39,262 nt of DNA from Sedimentisphaerales bacterium. Lineage in GTDB: Bacteria; Planctomycetota; Phycisphaerae; Sedimentisphaerales; SM23-30. The stretch lies in assembly GCA_016934515.1 (NCBI GenBank), contig JAFGSR010000204.1:1-39262 (forward strand), written 5' to 3'. The translations under genes and the position numbers were made by a program. Shown here one piece after another: positions 24,017-31,758 of this stretch; the first letter of the stretch is position 1, and each line of letters starts with the position of its first letter. Under the pieces are notes generated by a model. That model did not search any database. It saw only the letters and a list, made by a program, of their open reading frames with translations, and was not told where the DNA came from.

Positions 24017-24043
24017 GTAGGAGGGGCTTCAGCCCATGCTGTC
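24017..24043. repeat. short 'ggggcttcagccc' hairpin repeat
   Basis: The phrase gtaggaggggcttcagcccatgctgt contains the arms gggct/agccc. It resembles a dispersed intergenic hairpin I recall from other bacterial genomes (recollection). Only one copy is seen in this window. It lies 45 bases upstream of the ffh start. Confidence 0.35.
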
Positions 24044-24591
24044 CACCTGCCAACCTTCTTGCAACTCCATATCACCGCGGTATTTATATACATTCTCCGC
24101 AATTTTCCGAATCAAGCATAATACCCGCACCTAATCACCATTGCAAGAGCAAAATCCCAAACTTTACCCGCCATTCACATAATTTAACTAACTACCACAT
24201 AACCATTTACACTTCGCCCTCACCACGCAACTCTTACCCATTAACAAAAAACAAATTTCCAGCCTCACGTTATTTACAGCATTGCTCAACTAAAATCCCC
24301 AACGTTATGTGGATGCACCGAAATTGAAAAAGTTCTGATGCCGTATCTTTTAACAATCGATATTTTTCATTCCCAAGCTTTTTCTCAATACCGATAGATG
24401 GCGGAAATTCCGAAGAGTTACCGCTATCGCGTAATCGTCATTTTATATTCCTAAAAAGATCGAGCACGGGCTTCGAGAGATTATCGGTCTTTTCGAAACA
24501 AAAATCAGCTATCAAGCAGCTTATTGCCGCACTTACTACAGTGCTATTTACAAAATTTCTGACTTAAAATCCTGATTTCGGCAGCATTATG

Positions 24592-24605
24592 GATTAATAT
24601 TAATC
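24592..24605. promoter_or_regulatory. 14-bp perfect palindrome, possible operator
   Basis: gattaat/attaatc is a perfect two-fold symmetric site about 120 bases upstream of the -35 box of the sigma gene. It suits binding by a dimeric HTH protein; the regulator is unknown. Confidence 0.4.
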
Positions 24606-24725
24606 TGCAAATAATAACCATCAAACATAATATATAAGAACAGTAAAAATATAAATACATATAATACAAGGACATACAAATATATTATAAGGACATCTGG
24701 CATTTGAGACTAACCGGTTTTCTCC

Positions 24726-24754
24726 TTGACAACATGCCTAATTGAAGTAACAAT
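24726..24754 (+). promoter_or_regulatory. sigma-70-like promoter of HTH-sigma gene
   Basis: A consensus TTGACA (24726-24731), a 16-base spacer, and a poor -10 box TAACAAT (24748-24754). The expected start near 24761 leaves about 40 bases of leader containing the SD AGGAG (24789-24793). Confidence 0.45.
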
Positions 24755-24800
24755 ATAAATAGAGGAATTGGCTCGGATTCAAAGTCTCAGGAGCCAGGTT

Positions 24801-26564
24801 ATGGCTGATTTTCGTTGTAAAAATTTAGGCGAATTGCTGAAACAATCCAAATTCGCCCCTGAAAAGCAACGGCTGATCCAACTGAATGCCTGCGAAACCC
24901 TCATCCGCATTATCAGACCTCATACGGAATATCCCTGGGAATTCGTCTGTTTTCATATCACCGGTTATCGGCCCAGAAATTACGCCCTGGAGACTCGTTA
25001 TTCATTTAACGATTTGGTTAATGATTTGCCCATTTTTGCCGCTGAGTTGTCACGGGACATGGAAATCACGGCGGAAAAATACAAAGGGAAGACTTTTACA
25101 GTAGAAACCCTGGCACAGAAGTTTGATGTTTGCCAGAAAACCATTAACCGTTGGCGTAGTGATGGCTTGATCGGCCGATATATGCGGTTCGAAAATGGTA
25201 GAAAGCGGCTGGTTTTTACCGCTGCCGGTGTCGAACATTATATCAAAAACCACCAGGGCCAGGTCAGACGTGGTAGGCAATTTTCACAGATTGATCCCCA
25301 AGAACGACGAAAAATCATAAAAACCCTGGAAAAATTCTCACGTTTTTGTCCCGATCGTCGCACCGAAGCTATCAGGCGAACCGCTCGGCGATTCCGGCGT
25401 TCAAACGAATCCATCAGGAAAATCCTGTCAGATCACGAGCGACAAATTGTCAAAGGCAGGATCTTCGAAAAGCGGTCGGACTTTATAAAAGCCGATCAAA
25501 GGATGGAAATTGCCGATTTGTTCGCCCGGGGGGTCCCCGTTAAAGAACTAATGGCCCAGTTCTCCCGGAGCAAATCCAACATCTACCGCGCCCTGAATAT
25601 TCACTGGGCCCAGCAACTAATAAACACCAGGATAGAATACATTCCCAGCAAGGAATTTTCTGATCGGTCTCTTAAAATGGAAATTCTAAATGAATCTGGC
25701 GATTTATTTGAAAGCTCCGAGCAAATAAAACCTGCACCGCTGGAAGAGGAAAGCGTAAACAACTCAGCGGATGCAACTAGTAAGGGCAGCAAAGAAAAAC
25801 CCGCCGGGGTCATGGAAAGCTATTGGCAGGACATCCGCACCGGCCAACTGTTAACCCAGCGTCAGGAAGCGTTTTTGTTTCGCAAATACAATTATCTAAA
25901 ATACCTGGCCGATGAATTATGCCGCAATATTAACCTTAAAAATCCTCGGGGCACCCAGGTACGCAAAGCACAGCAATACCTCCGTCAGGCCGAGCTGATC
26001 AAGGATTGGCTTATCCGTTCGAACCTGCGTCTGGTGGTCAGTGTCGCCCGCAAGCATACCCACCGGGAATCGGAATTGCTGGAGCTTATCAGTGAAGGCA
26101 ATCTGGCGGCAATGAATGCGGTGGAGAAATTCGATTACACGCGGGGATTTAAATTTTCGACCTACGCCACCTGGGCAATAGTTAAGCGTTTTGCGACCTA
26201 TCGCACAAAATTAAGCAGACGATCCAGCCAGATAATTCAGGAGACTGAGCAGGAACCCCTGGAAGTTGCCCAGGATCTGCGGGTCGAACCCAGCATCGTT
26301 GTTGCGGTGGAGTCGGCACGAAAAAGTTTATTTGATGTGATGAGAGAAACCCTGGAGCAGCGTGAACGGACAATTGTGCAGGAGCATTTCGGCCTGGACG
26401 AACAGCAGAAAGTGCCCGGCTTGCGCAAAGCCCGGAGCCTCAGCCAAATAGCTGACATGGTGGGATTGAGCAAGGAACGGGTACGACAGATTGAGTTGTT
26501 AGCTTTGCAAAAACTGCGCAAAGTGCTCACGCCGGAACAGTTTGAGGTTATCACCAACGGGTAA
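24801..26564 (+). CDS. sigma-70 factor with long HTH-rich N-terminus
   Basis: The protein has 587 residues. The C-terminal 250 residues are a sigma-70 core: region 2 (about 400-460) with LRLVVSVARKHTHRESELLELISEGNLAAMNAVEKFDYTRGFKFSTYATWAI, and region 4 (about 520-575) with the HTH LSQIADMVGLSKERVRQIE. Region 3 is reduced to a linker of about 45 residues. The N-terminal 330 residues are unusual, with three HTH-like segments at about 98-127 (VETLAQKFDVCQKTINRWRSDGL), 188-209 and 235-265, before a variable linker (about 285-335). A polymerase subunit that carries its own extra DNA-reading domains could select promoters by upstream sites (inference). The ATG at 24801 has AGGAG seven bases upstream; the TTG at 24768 is rejected. 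No anti-sigma gene is adjacent. Confidence 0.85.
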   Translation: MADFRCKNLGELLKQSKFAPEKQRLIQLNACETLIRIIRPHTEYPWEFVCFHITGYRPRNYALETRYSFNDLVNDLPIFAAELSRDMEITAEKYKGKTFTVETLAQKFDVCQKTINRWRSDGLIGRYMRFENGRKRLVFTAAGVEHYIKNHQGQVRRGRQFSQIDPQERRKIIKTLEKFSRFCPDRRTEAIRRTARRFRRSNESIRKILSDHERQIVKGRIFEKRSDFIKADQRMEIADLFARGVPVKELMAQFSRSKSNIYRALNIHWAQQLINTRIEYIPSKEFSDRSLKMEILNESGDLFESSEQIKPAPLEEESVNNSADATSKGSKEKPAGVMESYWQDIRTGQLLTQRQEAFLFRKYNYLKYLADELCRNINLKNPRGTQVRKAQQYLRQAELIKDWLIRSNLRLVVSVARKHTHRESELLELISEGNLAAMNAVEKFDYTRGFKFSTYATWAIVKRFATYRTKLSRRSSQIIQETEQEPLEVAQDLRVEPSIVVAVESARKSLFDVMRETLEQRERTIVQEHFGLDEQQKVPGLRKARSLSQIADMVGLSKERVRQIELLALQKLRKVLTPEQFEVITNG

Positions 26565-26643
26565 AATGAACTTTTAGAGTGCCTTAATCGCCACCCTTAG
26601 CTGGTTGTGGACTTTTTCTTTGCAATTAGATAAACTGAAGCAG

Positions 26644-27387
26644 ATGGATTTTTACGACGAAATTGCGGGAGATTACGATGATTTCACCAATCTTGCCGTT
26701 CGTGAAGCGGGGATTCAGAGTTTTTTAAATGCCGTTCAGGCTCGGCATAGCATATCATCGGTGCTGGACGTCGCCTGTGGCACGGGGTCTCACGTGGTCA
26801 AGTCAGCTCAGATGGGTAAGCGAGCAGTTGGTGTTGATATTTCCGCCGGGATGATCGAGCAGTCGCAGGCCAGAGCGAAAAAGGCCGGCGTGCAGGCAAC
26901 TTGGGCAGTTTGTCCGATGCAGGAATTAGCGGGAACCGTTGAGGGCAAATTCGATCTGATCCTGTGCCTGGGTAATTCAATTCCGCACGTGCTCAAGCAA
27001 TCCGAACTGGTCCGAACTGTCGCGGGTTTTGCCCACTTGCTCAATAGCGGTGGAATTCTATTGGTGCATTTGTTGAATTACACTAAAATTCTGGCTGAGC
27101 AAAAACGAATTGTAGCGGTTAACCGGGTTGGTGACGATGAGTACATTCGGTTTTACGATTTTGTGGGTGAGTTGGTCAATTTCAATCTACTGAAAATCAC
27201 ATGGCAGGGTACCAAAAACCAGCATCGCCTAATGAGCACGCCTCTTTTCCCCTATACCCCCGGCCGGCTCGAAGATTGCTTGCTTGAAAACGGGTTTGCG
27301 GAGGTAAACATTTTCGGCGATTTGCAATTTAATCCGTTCGACGAAAAAACTTCCGAAGCTGTCCTGCTGGAAGCCAGAGTTGGGTAA
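26644..27387 (+). CDS. class I SAM-dependent methyltransferase
   Basis: The protein has 247 residues. The SAM site motif I is VLDVACGTGSH (about 40-50), followed by the acidic end of strand 2 (VGVDIS), motif II-like KFDLILCLGNSIPHV, and a strand with GGILLVHLLNY. The N-terminus MDFYDEIAGDYDDFT is typical of small-molecule methyltransferases of the UbiE/YdaC kind. The substrate is unknown. The ATG at 26644 gives this usual start; the frame from 26605 begins with TTG and adds 13 unlike residues. It lies 79 bases after the sigma-factor gene on the same strand and may be cotranscribed. It is convergent with the radical SAM gene, with no clear terminator in the 67-base gap. Confidence 0.85.
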   Translation: MDFYDEIAGDYDDFTNLAVREAGIQSFLNAVQARHSISSVLDVACGTGSHVVKSAQMGKRAVGVDISAGMIEQSQARAKKAGVQATWAVCPMQELAGTVEGKFDLILCLGNSIPHVLKQSELVRTVAGFAHLLNSGGILLVHLLNYTKILAEQKRIVAVNRVGDDEYIRFYDFVGELVNFNLLKITWQGTKNQHRLMSTPLFPYTPGRLEDCLLENGFAEVNIFGDLQFNPFDEKTSEAVLLEARVG

Positions 27388-27454
27388 GTTACTTTTCGGC
27401 GATTTCAACCGCCTTTATTCATTGCTTTATTCAGGCTGACACGGCGGGGCAACA

Positions 27455-28555
27455 CTATAAAGTTGCCGCTATTTCCCTGAGTCGGCCCAAGGCATGGTCG
27501 AAAAACTGCTTATAACTGGGGCAAAAATAATTAATCCGGCGGGATTCATCTTCACCCCCAAGGCGATCCTTGGGGCAGCCGCCGCGGCAGATGGTGTGAT
27601 GGCGGCAAACGATACAGGTGTTGGGCAGCTTTCGCTTGAGCCGGGCAAAATCCCTTTTCACTGCACTGTTAGATAATTCATCAAGCGGGGTTTTCATTAA
27701 ATTACCCAGTTTGTAGCGATCTTCAACAAAAAAATCACAGCAGAAAACGTCGCCATTGTGTTCGACGACGACATAATCGTCACAGCGGTTGCCAAAGGTG
27801 CAGTTACTGTGGTGGCCGTGAACGTAATAGTTCAGTATCGAATCGAAAAGACGAACACTGAGTTTTTCCGGACCATAATCCAGCCAGCGGTCAAATATCC
27901 GGCAAAGAAAATCGCCATACTGCTGAGGACTTACCGAGAATTCAGCAAACTTACCCGTTTCAGCATTAAATTCCAAGCCGGGAATAAACTGCAGGAATCG
28001 GATTTTCTGTTCGGTAAAATAATCAAACAATTCATCGGGCCCAGAAGCGTTTAAATTGTTGAGCAGAACCAGAATATTAAACTCGACGTGGTGCTGTCGA
28101 CATTTTTCTATGGTCTCGGTTACCCGGTCCCAGCAGCCGCTGCCGGATCGATCGTGGCGATAGCGGTCGTGATAATCACGGGGACCATCCAGACTGATGC
28201 CCAGCAGGAAATTGTATTCGCGCAGGAACGGAAACCATTCATCCGTCAGCAAGGTCGCATTGGTTTGCAGGGCGTTGCTGATCTGTTGGCCGCCGGAGCC
28301 GTATTTTTTTTGCAGAGCCACAACCTTCTTATAAAAATTCAGCCCCATCAGCGTGGGTTCCCCGCCCTGAAAGGCAAAAGGGGAGTTGGCAAAATTCAGC
28401 CCAAGGTAATCGCTTACCAGCTTTTCCAGAACCTCGTCGCTCATGCGATGCGGACCTGGTCCGAACATGGATTTTTTGCCGAGGTAAAAACAGTAATCAC
28501 ACTGCAAATTACAATCCGGCCCGGCAGGCTTGATTAATAAACTGAATGGCTTCAT
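27455..28555 (-). CDS. anaerobic sulfatase-maturating radical SAM enzyme
   Basis: The protein has 366 residues. It oxidises the active-site Cys (or Ser) of sulfatases to formylglycine, independently of oxygen. The radical SAM cluster C15-xxx-C19-xx-C22 (CNLQCDYC) starts the barrel, followed by the SAM-binding FQGGEPTLMG. The C-terminal SPASM region supplies Cys for two auxiliary FeS clusters (CTFGNRCDDYVVVEHNGDV, FCCDFF, CIVCRHHTICRGGCPKDR, FCPSY). This is the AtsB/anSME class. It is the last gene of the operon after two Cys-type sulfatases, its evident substrates. The start is the ATG at 28555 (family start MKPFSLLIKPAGPDCNL); the TTG at 28573 adds six residues without support. The SD is weak. 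Confidence 0.95.
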   Translation of the reverse strand: MKPFSLLIKPAGPDCNLQCDYCFYLGKKSMFGPGPHRMSDEVLEKLVSDYLGLNFANSPFAFQGGEPTLMGLNFYKKVVALQKKYGSGGQQISNALQTNATLLTDEWFPFLREYNFLLGISLDGPRDYHDRYRHDRSGSGCWDRVTETIEKCRQHHVEFNILVLLNNLNASGPDELFDYFTEQKIRFLQFIPGLEFNAETGKFAEFSVSPQQYGDFLCRIFDRWLDYGPEKLSVRLFDSILNYYVHGHHSNCTFGNRCDDYVVVEHNGDVFCCDFFVEDRYKLGNLMKTPLDELSNSAVKRDFARLKRKLPNTCIVCRHHTICRGGCPKDRLGGEDESRRINYFCPSYKQFFDHALGRLREIAATL

Positions 28556-28605
28556 AACAACTTTTCTGTCCAAACCATTTCATCACAACTCTACTGTTTG
28601 AAAAA

Positions 28606-30081
28606 TCAGTTCCCAAACGGTTCAACCAGTTCGAGAGTGTCCCCGGCATTTTTCTGCCAGGCTTTCAACTCGGTAAACAACTGCTCAACTGTCGTGCGGT
28701 ATTGCGGATCCTGGGCCAAGTTCGTGGTCTCCCACGGGTCTTTCCTGAGGTTAAATAATTGAGTAATTTTTACCTTCGGGTAAACGATAAGCTTGTAGTT
28801 GCCCTTACAGATGCCCCGCTGCAGGTCGCGATAAGCAAAAAACAACGAATCGTAAAGTTGTGCTTTTGGATTTTTCAGCAGCGGTACCAGCGATTTACTT
28901 TCCACCGATTCCGGGATCGTCAGCCCGGAAAGTTCGCAAATCGTCGGGAAAATGTCGTGGATGTAACATAGCGAATCATTAACCTGGCCTTTTTTTATGC
29001 CCGGTCCGGAAATTATCAACGGCACCCGTACGCTGTGGTCGTAAAGATTTTGCTTGCCCATCAGCCCGTGCTGACCAACCGCCAGACCGTTGTCGGAAGT
29101 GAATATTATTATCGTGTTGTCCGCCTGACCGGTCTGTTGGAGCGTCTCGAGAATCCGACCGACCTGGTCATCGAGCTGGGTAATCATCGCGTAATAAGCC
29201 CCGATGTGTTCGCGAACCAATTCGGGCGTACGCGGAAACGGAGCTAACTTTTCATCCCGGATTTTCAACTCGCCATTGTCGAACGGGTGTTCCGGCAGGA
29301 AGTTTTTGGGCAGTGTAATCTTTTCGGGCGGATACATATCAACATATTCCTTCGGAGCATGGCGGGGATCGTGCGGCGCCGTATAGGAAACGTACATCAG
29401 GAACGGCTGATCGCTGTTACGCTGATTGAGGAAATTAATCGCGGCATCGCTGTAAAGTGTAGAGGAAAACTTCTTAGCGGTGTATTTCTGATTTTCCGGG
29501 TATTTTCCCATCGGATCGAAATGAAACACCTTTGGTGTGTGGTGACCACCCTGATTAAGATTGTGCATGCCCTGGAAGAAAATTTCATCGCCGTGAGTGA
29601 ACCCTTTGGCGAAAAGTTTTTTGCCGTTGTGCCATTTGCCCGTGCCGAAAGTGGCATAGCCGTTCTGACGGAACCATTCGGGAAAAGTAACATAAGGACA
29701 ATCACCCTGCTGCCCGGCAGGAACATCCCAGGTGGTAGTGACACTCTTGGGTAGATGAAAATAACTTTTACCGGTAATCAGCATCGCTCGGCTGGGCATG
29801 CATACCGCACAGTGGCAGCCTCCCATAATGTGCGCCTGTCTGAAAGTTGTTCCGCTCCGAACCAGCTTATCAAAATTCGGCGTCTTGATTTCCGGATTGT
29901 CCAAAGCCCCGATCGTGCTGAAACGCTGATCGTCGGTGAACAGTATCAGAATGTTCGGTTTTCGGGTTGCCCGGCCTTTCAGGTTCGACAAAGCACTACT
30001 GCACCCCGGCAAAGCTAATGCCGAAACTGCTACCCCAACCTTTTTCAAAAAATCTCGACGTGTTGGTTGGTTTAATTTCAT
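28606..30081 (-). CDS. exported Cys-type sulfatase 1
   Basis: The protein has 491 residues. A twin-arginine signal (RRDFLK, residues 8-13) with a hydrophobic stretch and a lipobox-like LPGC (C27) indicates Tat export and probable lipid anchoring. The sulfatase motif C-x-P-S-R is C94-MPSR, in GGCHCAVCMPSRAMLITGK; C94 is the residue matured to formylglycine. Metal ligands D50/D51 (LFTDDQ) and the C-terminal metal motif FTSDNGLAVGQHGLMGK are present. It hydrolyses sulfate esters on a glycan in the periplasm or at the surface; the exact substrate is not readable. It lies nine bases after sulfatase 2 and 50 before the maturase. SD is near GAGGATTC in the gap. Confidence 0.95.
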   Translation of the reverse strand: MKLNQPTRRDFLKKVGVAVSALALPGCSSALSNLKGRATRKPNILILFTDDQRFSTIGALDNPEIKTPNFDKLVRSGTTFRQAHIMGGCHCAVCMPSRAMLITGKSYFHLPKSVTTTWDVPAGQQGDCPYVTFPEWFRQNGYATFGTGKWHNGKKLFAKGFTHGDEIFFQGMHNLNQGGHHTPKVFHFDPMGKYPENQKYTAKKFSSTLYSDAAINFLNQRNSDQPFLMYVSYTAPHDPRHAPKEYVDMYPPEKITLPKNFLPEHPFDNGELKIRDEKLAPFPRTPELVREHIGAYYAMITQLDDQVGRILETLQQTGQADNTIIIFTSDNGLAVGQHGLMGKQNLYDHSVRVPLIISGPGIKKGQVNDSLCYIHDIFPTICELSGLTIPESVESKSLVPLLKNPKAQLYDSLFFAYRDLQRGICKGNYKLIVYPKVKITQLFNLRKDPWETTNLAQDPQYRTTVEQLFTELKAWQKNAGDTLELVEPFGN

Positions 30082-30090
30082 AGAGAATCC

Positions 30091-31548
30091 TCAGCCTTTG
30101 GCCGCTTTGGGTTTATAATCCGGATTGGGCTTAGGCAGCTTGCCACCGGTTTTCTTGAGCCACGCCGTCAACTTCGTATCCATCTGCTTGACTTTCTCCG
30201 GCATTTTCGCCGCCAGATCGTTTTTCTCCGAAAGGTCCTCCTTAAGATTGTACAGTTCAAAAGAATTATCCTCGTAATTCCTGATCAGCTTCCAGTCCCC
30301 CTGGCGGATGACGCTGTAAGGCTTCACATTAATTCCCCACCAGTAATGCGGAAAATGCCAGTACAGACAATCGCGGTCGAGCGAACCACTCTGTTTAAGC
30401 AACGGCATCATGTCCAGCCCGTCAATCTCCCGATCCGCCGGAACCGCTGCACCCGTTGCCGAACAAATCGTCGGCAGCAAATCAATACTGCAAACCGGTT
30501 CGTCGCACACCGTACCCGGCTTGACCACGCCCGGCCAGTTCACAATAAACGGCTCGCGTATCCCGCCTTCATACGGAAAACCCTTACCCTTGCGCAGAGG
30601 GGCATTGTCTGTCGCCGGAAAATGCGTCGCGCCGCCATTATCCGAAGTAAAAATCACCAGCGTATTTTCCTTCAGCCCCAACTCATCGAGCGCACCCATA
30701 ATCTTACCCGCCGCCTGATCCACACTTTCAACCATCGCTGCATATTTCGGATTCTTCTGATTGGTAACCGGCTTGTTCTTATATTTTTCGATCATTTCTT
30801 TCTTGGCCTGGATCGGACTGTGCACCGCGTAATGAGCCATATACAAAAAGAACGGCCCCTCCTTGTGCTCCCGGATAAACTTCACCGCTTCATCACCTTC
30901 ACGGTCGGTTAGATATTCACCCGTTTTGCGGTTTTCCAGGGTATGAATCTGATACGGATCAAAATAACCTTTATGCGGATGCCCCCAGTCGCACCCGCCG
31001 ATGTTGTAATCGAATCCCTGGCTTTTCGGATAAAAACTCGTCCCGCCCAGGTGCCACTTACCCACGTGACAGGTGGCGTAACCGACTTCCTTCAAAATCT
31101 CCGCTATCGTAATCTCCTTCAACTCCATAAAGATATGGTTCTTGGGTGTCATCAGCTTATGGTTTTTATCTTTGTCATAGCCGGTTGGATTCACCTTGTC
31201 TTCGCTACCTCTAATCCAGTCGGTTATACCGTGCCGGGTCGGGTATCTGCCCGTCAGCACCGCCGCACGAGTTGGCGAACATACCGCACAGGCCGCGTAA
31301 CCATTGGTAAACTTCATCCCCCCAGCCGCCAGCTTGTCAATATTGGGCGTCTCGTAGTACCGGCTCCCAAAACAGCCCAAATCTGTCCACCCCATGTCAT
31401 CCACCAGAATCAGTACCACGTTAGGCTTTCTCTTGGCAACCGATTTTTCGCCCCACGCCAGATTCGCACATCCCGGCACAGCTAAAGCCGAACAAGCCGC
31501 CCCCACTGATTTCAAAAAATCACGACGACTGGTTTTCGTAGATTTCAT
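30091..31548 (-). CDS. exported Cys-type sulfatase 2
   Basis: The protein has 485 residues. The signal is nearly the same as that of its neighbour (TSRRDFLKSVGAACSALAVPGC), with a Tat motif at 8-13 and a possible lipidated C27. The maturation site is C90-SPTR in CAVCSPTRAAVLTGRYP, the C-x-P-T-R variant. Metal ligands D50/D51 (LVDDMGWTDLG) and FTSDNGGATHFPATDNAPLRKGKGFPYEGGIREP are typical of arylsulfatase-A/GALNS-like enzymes. The start is the ATG at 31548 with GAGGATG upstream; the frame from 31656 is longer only by 36 non-conserved residues. The two sulfatases share the signal plan but clearly differ in the catalytic domain, so they probably remove sulfates at different positions. A 210-base gap separates it from the sialidase gene; a weak internal promoter there is possible. 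Confidence 0.95.
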   Translation of the reverse strand: MKSTKTSRRDFLKSVGAACSALAVPGCANLAWGEKSVAKRKPNVVLILVDDMGWTDLGCFGSRYYETPNIDKLAAGGMKFTNGYAACAVCSPTRAAVLTGRYPTRHGITDWIRGSEDKVNPTGYDKDKNHKLMTPKNHIFMELKEITIAEILKEVGYATCHVGKWHLGGTSFYPKSQGFDYNIGGCDWGHPHKGYFDPYQIHTLENRKTGEYLTDREGDEAVKFIREHKEGPFFLYMAHYAVHSPIQAKKEMIEKYKNKPVTNQKNPKYAAMVESVDQAAGKIMGALDELGLKENTLVIFTSDNGGATHFPATDNAPLRKGKGFPYEGGIREPFIVNWPGVVKPGTVCDEPVCSIDLLPTICSATGAAVPADREIDGLDMMPLLKQSGSLDRDCLYWHFPHYWWGINVKPYSVIRQGDWKLIRNYEDNSFELYNLKEDLSEKNDLAAKMPEKVKQMDTKLTAWLKKTGGKLPKPNPDYKPKAAKG

Positions 31549-31758
31549 GGTAGCATCCTCACTTTTATAGTATTCGCTTTTCGGATCACCGGTATTGGTA
31601 AACACCCAGCCCTTAGCGCCCGATCCAAGCTGGCCATCTATTTCACCTGGCAACAAAATATACTAACATGGATTATTTTTAATCGACAGAGAAATTTAAC
31701 ACAACCTGACAACTGACGGAAAATTCGGAATATTCTTCCGGGAATAACATCCTATTCA

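Larger units (their letters stand above)
23973..24800. other. 828-bp AT-rich divergent control region
   Basis: No gene is supported in this gap between the divergent ffh and sigma-factor genes. Contents, left to right: a short hairpin repeat (24017-24043); a long A/C-rich stretch of unclear nature (24050-24350); a perfect 14-bp palindrome (24592-24605); very AT-rich DNA (24600-24700) with related 8-mers aagaacag (24636-24643), aaggacat (24668-24675) and aaggacat (24689-24696), spaced 32 and 21 bases apart; and a sigma-70-like promoter (24726-24754). It is unusually long for this window, which suggests complex control of the sigma gene. Confidence 0.5.

Noticed and set aside
24636..24696. Repeated aaggacat-type 8-mers as a small CRISPR array
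   Set aside because: Units are too short and too few, spacing is unequal, and no cas genes are present.
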